Assembly (NCBI GenBank): GCA_026195755.1
Contig: JAPHRL010000296.1
Location: forward strand, 1-7,147
Origin: Kangiella sp.
GTDB lineage: Bacteria; Pseudomonadota; Gammaproteobacteria; Enterobacterales; Kangiellaceae
Direction of reading: 5' to 3'
DNA length: 7,147 nucleotides
The notes under the pieces are model-generated. The model had not been told where the DNA came from. It saw only the letters and a list, made by a program, of their open reading frames with translations, and did no database searches. The translations under genes and the position numbers were made by a program. This document shows positions 5,645 through 7,147 of this stretch, piece after piece; the stretch's first letter is position 1, and every line of letters begins with the position of its first letter.

Positions 5645-7147
5645 CTATCCTGCTGGATAAATATAACTCGCCTGTAAACCTAGCGGAATACCAATCCACC
5701 AGTAGGCTAACAGGAACAAACTCCAGCCGATCAGGAAGGCGATAGAGAACGGTAGCATCATGGCGACCAAGGTGCCGATACCGGTTCCCTTAACGTATTT
5801 CTGACAGTAAACCACCACCAATGGGAAGTATGGCATTAATGGTGTGATGATATTCGAGCTTGAATCACCGACACGGTACGCAGCCTGGGTTAAGTCAGGA
5901 GAAATGCCTAACTGCATCAACATTGGTACAAAGATTGGTGCTAACAATGCCCATTTTGCTGAAGCAGAACCGACAAACAAATTCACAAAAGCGGTTAAGA
6001 AAATAATACCGACGATAGTGACAGCGCTTGGCAGAGCCATCGCTTTAAGCACCTGCGCCCCTTCTATGGCCAACAATGCACCTAGATTTGATTGTGAGAA
6101 AGCTGCAATGAACAAGGCACAGAAGAAAGCCATTACGATGTAGTAAGCCATACCGTGCATTGCTTTACTCATAGCATCAATCATGTCTTTAGTGGTTTTA
6201 AAGGTCCCTGCTGTAAAACCATAAACCGCACCCGGAACCCAGAATAATAAGAAAATCAAAGGTACGATGGATTTCATCAAAGGAGCCTGAAATGAGGTTA
6301 AAGAACCGTCATGTCGCAATGAAGAGTCAGCACCTAAGGATGCGTAAATCAATATGCCAATGCCCGCAAGCATTACTAAAGTAGAAATCACGAATGCCTT
6401 TTTTTCTTTACCTGTAATTTCATGGAACTCTGGTAAATCATCCGTATCACCATCAACTGGTGTCTTTTGCAAGCGTGGCTCAACAATACGAGCAGTGATA
6501 AACCAACCCAAAAGAATAATGAAAACGCTCGAAATACCAGTAAAGAACCAGTTATTCAAAGGATTCACCGACATGCCAGGCTCAATGATATGAGCAGCAG
6601 ACTGAGTAAAACTTTGCAATAAAGGATCAATACCCGATGGAATAAAGTTGGCACTGAAGCCACCGCTCACCCCAGCAAATGCCGCAGCGATACCCGCCAA
6701 TGGATGACGTCCCATCGCATAATAAATCACACCTGCTAATGGAATAACCAATACATAACCTGCATCGGTGGCTGTGTGACTGACAATCGCAATTAAGATA
6801 ATCGTTGGCGTCAATAAGAACTGTGGCGTTCTCTTAAGCATCAATTTGATGCCGGTATTGATATAACCAGAATGCTCCGCAACCCCAACACCTAACATTG
6901 CCACCAATACAACCCCAAGAGGGGCAAAGCTGGTGAAGGTCACCACCATGTTAGACAGGAAACTGGCTAACGAATCGCCCGTTAAAAGGTTGTTGACGAT
7001 AATGGTTTCGCCAGTGCGTGGGTCAATCGCATCAAAGCTTATGCCAGAAAGCAGCCATGACAGCACCCAAATAATCAGCATCGCTGATAAGAAAATCATC
7101 GCCGGGTCAGGCAGTTTATTACCGACTCGCTCGATCCCATTTAAAAA
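5645..7147 (-). CDS. AbgT-family transporter (N-terminus beyond window)
   Basis: The frame is open from the right edge to the stop at 5645 and gives 500 visible residues. The first ones, FLNGIERVGNKLPDPA, match the typical cytoplasmic N-terminus of AbgT proteins, so the ATG at 7099 is internal and perhaps 10-25 residues are missing (E. coli AbgT has 508). Family-like stretches, numbered from the first visible residue, are SHTATDAG (123-130), GGFSANFIPSGIDPL (162-176), NLFVGSASAKWALLAPIF (389-406) and YRVGDSSSNIITPLMPYFPLV (424-444). These fit the two re-entrant hairpin and substrate-site regions known from the YdaH and MtrF structures. Many hydrophobic segments place it in the inner membrane. 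Known members import p-aminobenzoyl-glutamate or export sulfonamides; which applies here is unknown. The gene converges on the E1 gene and its upstream context is not visible. Confidence 0.9.
   Translation of the reverse strand, partial: FLNGIERVGNKLPDPAMIFLSAMLIIWVLSWLLSGISFDAIDPRTGETIIVNNLLTGDSLASFLSNMVVTFTSFAPLGVVLVAMLGVGVAEHSGYINTGIKLMLKRTPQFLLTPTIILIAIVSHTATDAGYVLVIPLAGVIYYAMGRHPLAGIAAAFAGVSGGFSANFIPSGIDPLLQSFTQSAAHIIEPGMSVNPLNNWFFTGISSVFIILLGWFITARIVEPRLQKTPVDGDTDDLPEFHEITGKEKKAFVISTLVMLAGIGILIYASLGADSSLRHDGSLTSFQAPLMKSIVPLIFLLFWVPGAVYGFTAGTFKTTKDMIDAMSKAMHGMAYYIVMAFFCALFIAAFSQSNLGALLAIEGAQVLKAMALPSAVTIVGIIFLTAFVNLFVGSASAKWALLAPIFVPMLMQLGISPDLTQAAYRVGDSSSNIITPLMPYFPLVVVYCQKYVKGTGIGTLVAMMLPFSIAFLIGWSLFLLAYWWIGIPLGLQASYIYPAG

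Noticed and set aside
7097..7099. ATG at 7099 as the transporter start
   Set aside because: The 16 codons upstream to the window edge are open and read as a typical AbgT N-terminus.
1..7147. CRISPR arrays, tRNA or rRNA genes, insertion sequences, phage or defence genes
   Set aside because: No regularly spaced repeats, cloverleaf, transposase or recognisable defence protein was found; the window is mainly metabolic genes.

Overview
The window reads as ordinary chromosomal metabolic DNA from a gammaproteobacterium-like organism of moderate GC. Genes are tightly packed, Shine-Dalgarno sites are usually visible, and terminators are classic hairpins with A and T tracts. Gene content (reverse-transsulfuration pair, fused E1 keto-acid dehydrogenase, AbgT transporter) would fit an amino-acid-using marine genus such as Kangiella or Idiomarina. 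That placement is a weak guess from memory, not a sequence search.

Layout. (1) Positions 2-391 (+) hold the 3' part of a gene for an XRE-type helix-turn-helix regulator with a hydrophobic, probably membrane-inserted C-terminus. (2) Positions 392-618 contain no gene. They hold an imperfect palindromic element of about 78 bp (462-539) and a bidirectional terminator (572-599). (3) Positions 619-3108 (-) are a three-gene unit, transcribed from right to left: a cystathionine beta-synthase-like enzyme, a small two-helix membrane protein whose start overlaps the preceding stop codon by one base, and a cystathionine gamma-synthase/gamma-lyase. (4) Positions 3109-3285 are a divergent promoter region with two abutting 8-bp palindromes near the transsulfuration start. 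(5) Positions 3286-5523 (+) encode a 745-residue fusion of the alpha and beta subunits of a thiamine-diphosphate-dependent 2-oxo-acid dehydrogenase E1. (6) Positions 5524-5644 hold a bidirectional terminator between convergent genes. (7) Positions 5645-7147 (-) encode an AbgT-family transporter whose N-terminus lies beyond the right edge.

How the genes work together. The two PLP enzymes would convert homocysteine plus serine to cystathionine and then to cysteine and 2-oxobutyrate. The E1 enzyme decarboxylates 2-oxo acids, so it could in principle use 2-oxobutyrate or branched-chain keto acids. That link is inferred only from divergent adjacency. The transporter appears to be a separate transcription unit.

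No CRISPR array, tRNA, rRNA, transposase, phage gene or recognisable defence system was seen. The least explained items are the small membrane protein inside the transsulfuration unit, the unusual thiamine-diphosphate motif of the fused E1, and the palindromic intergenic element.
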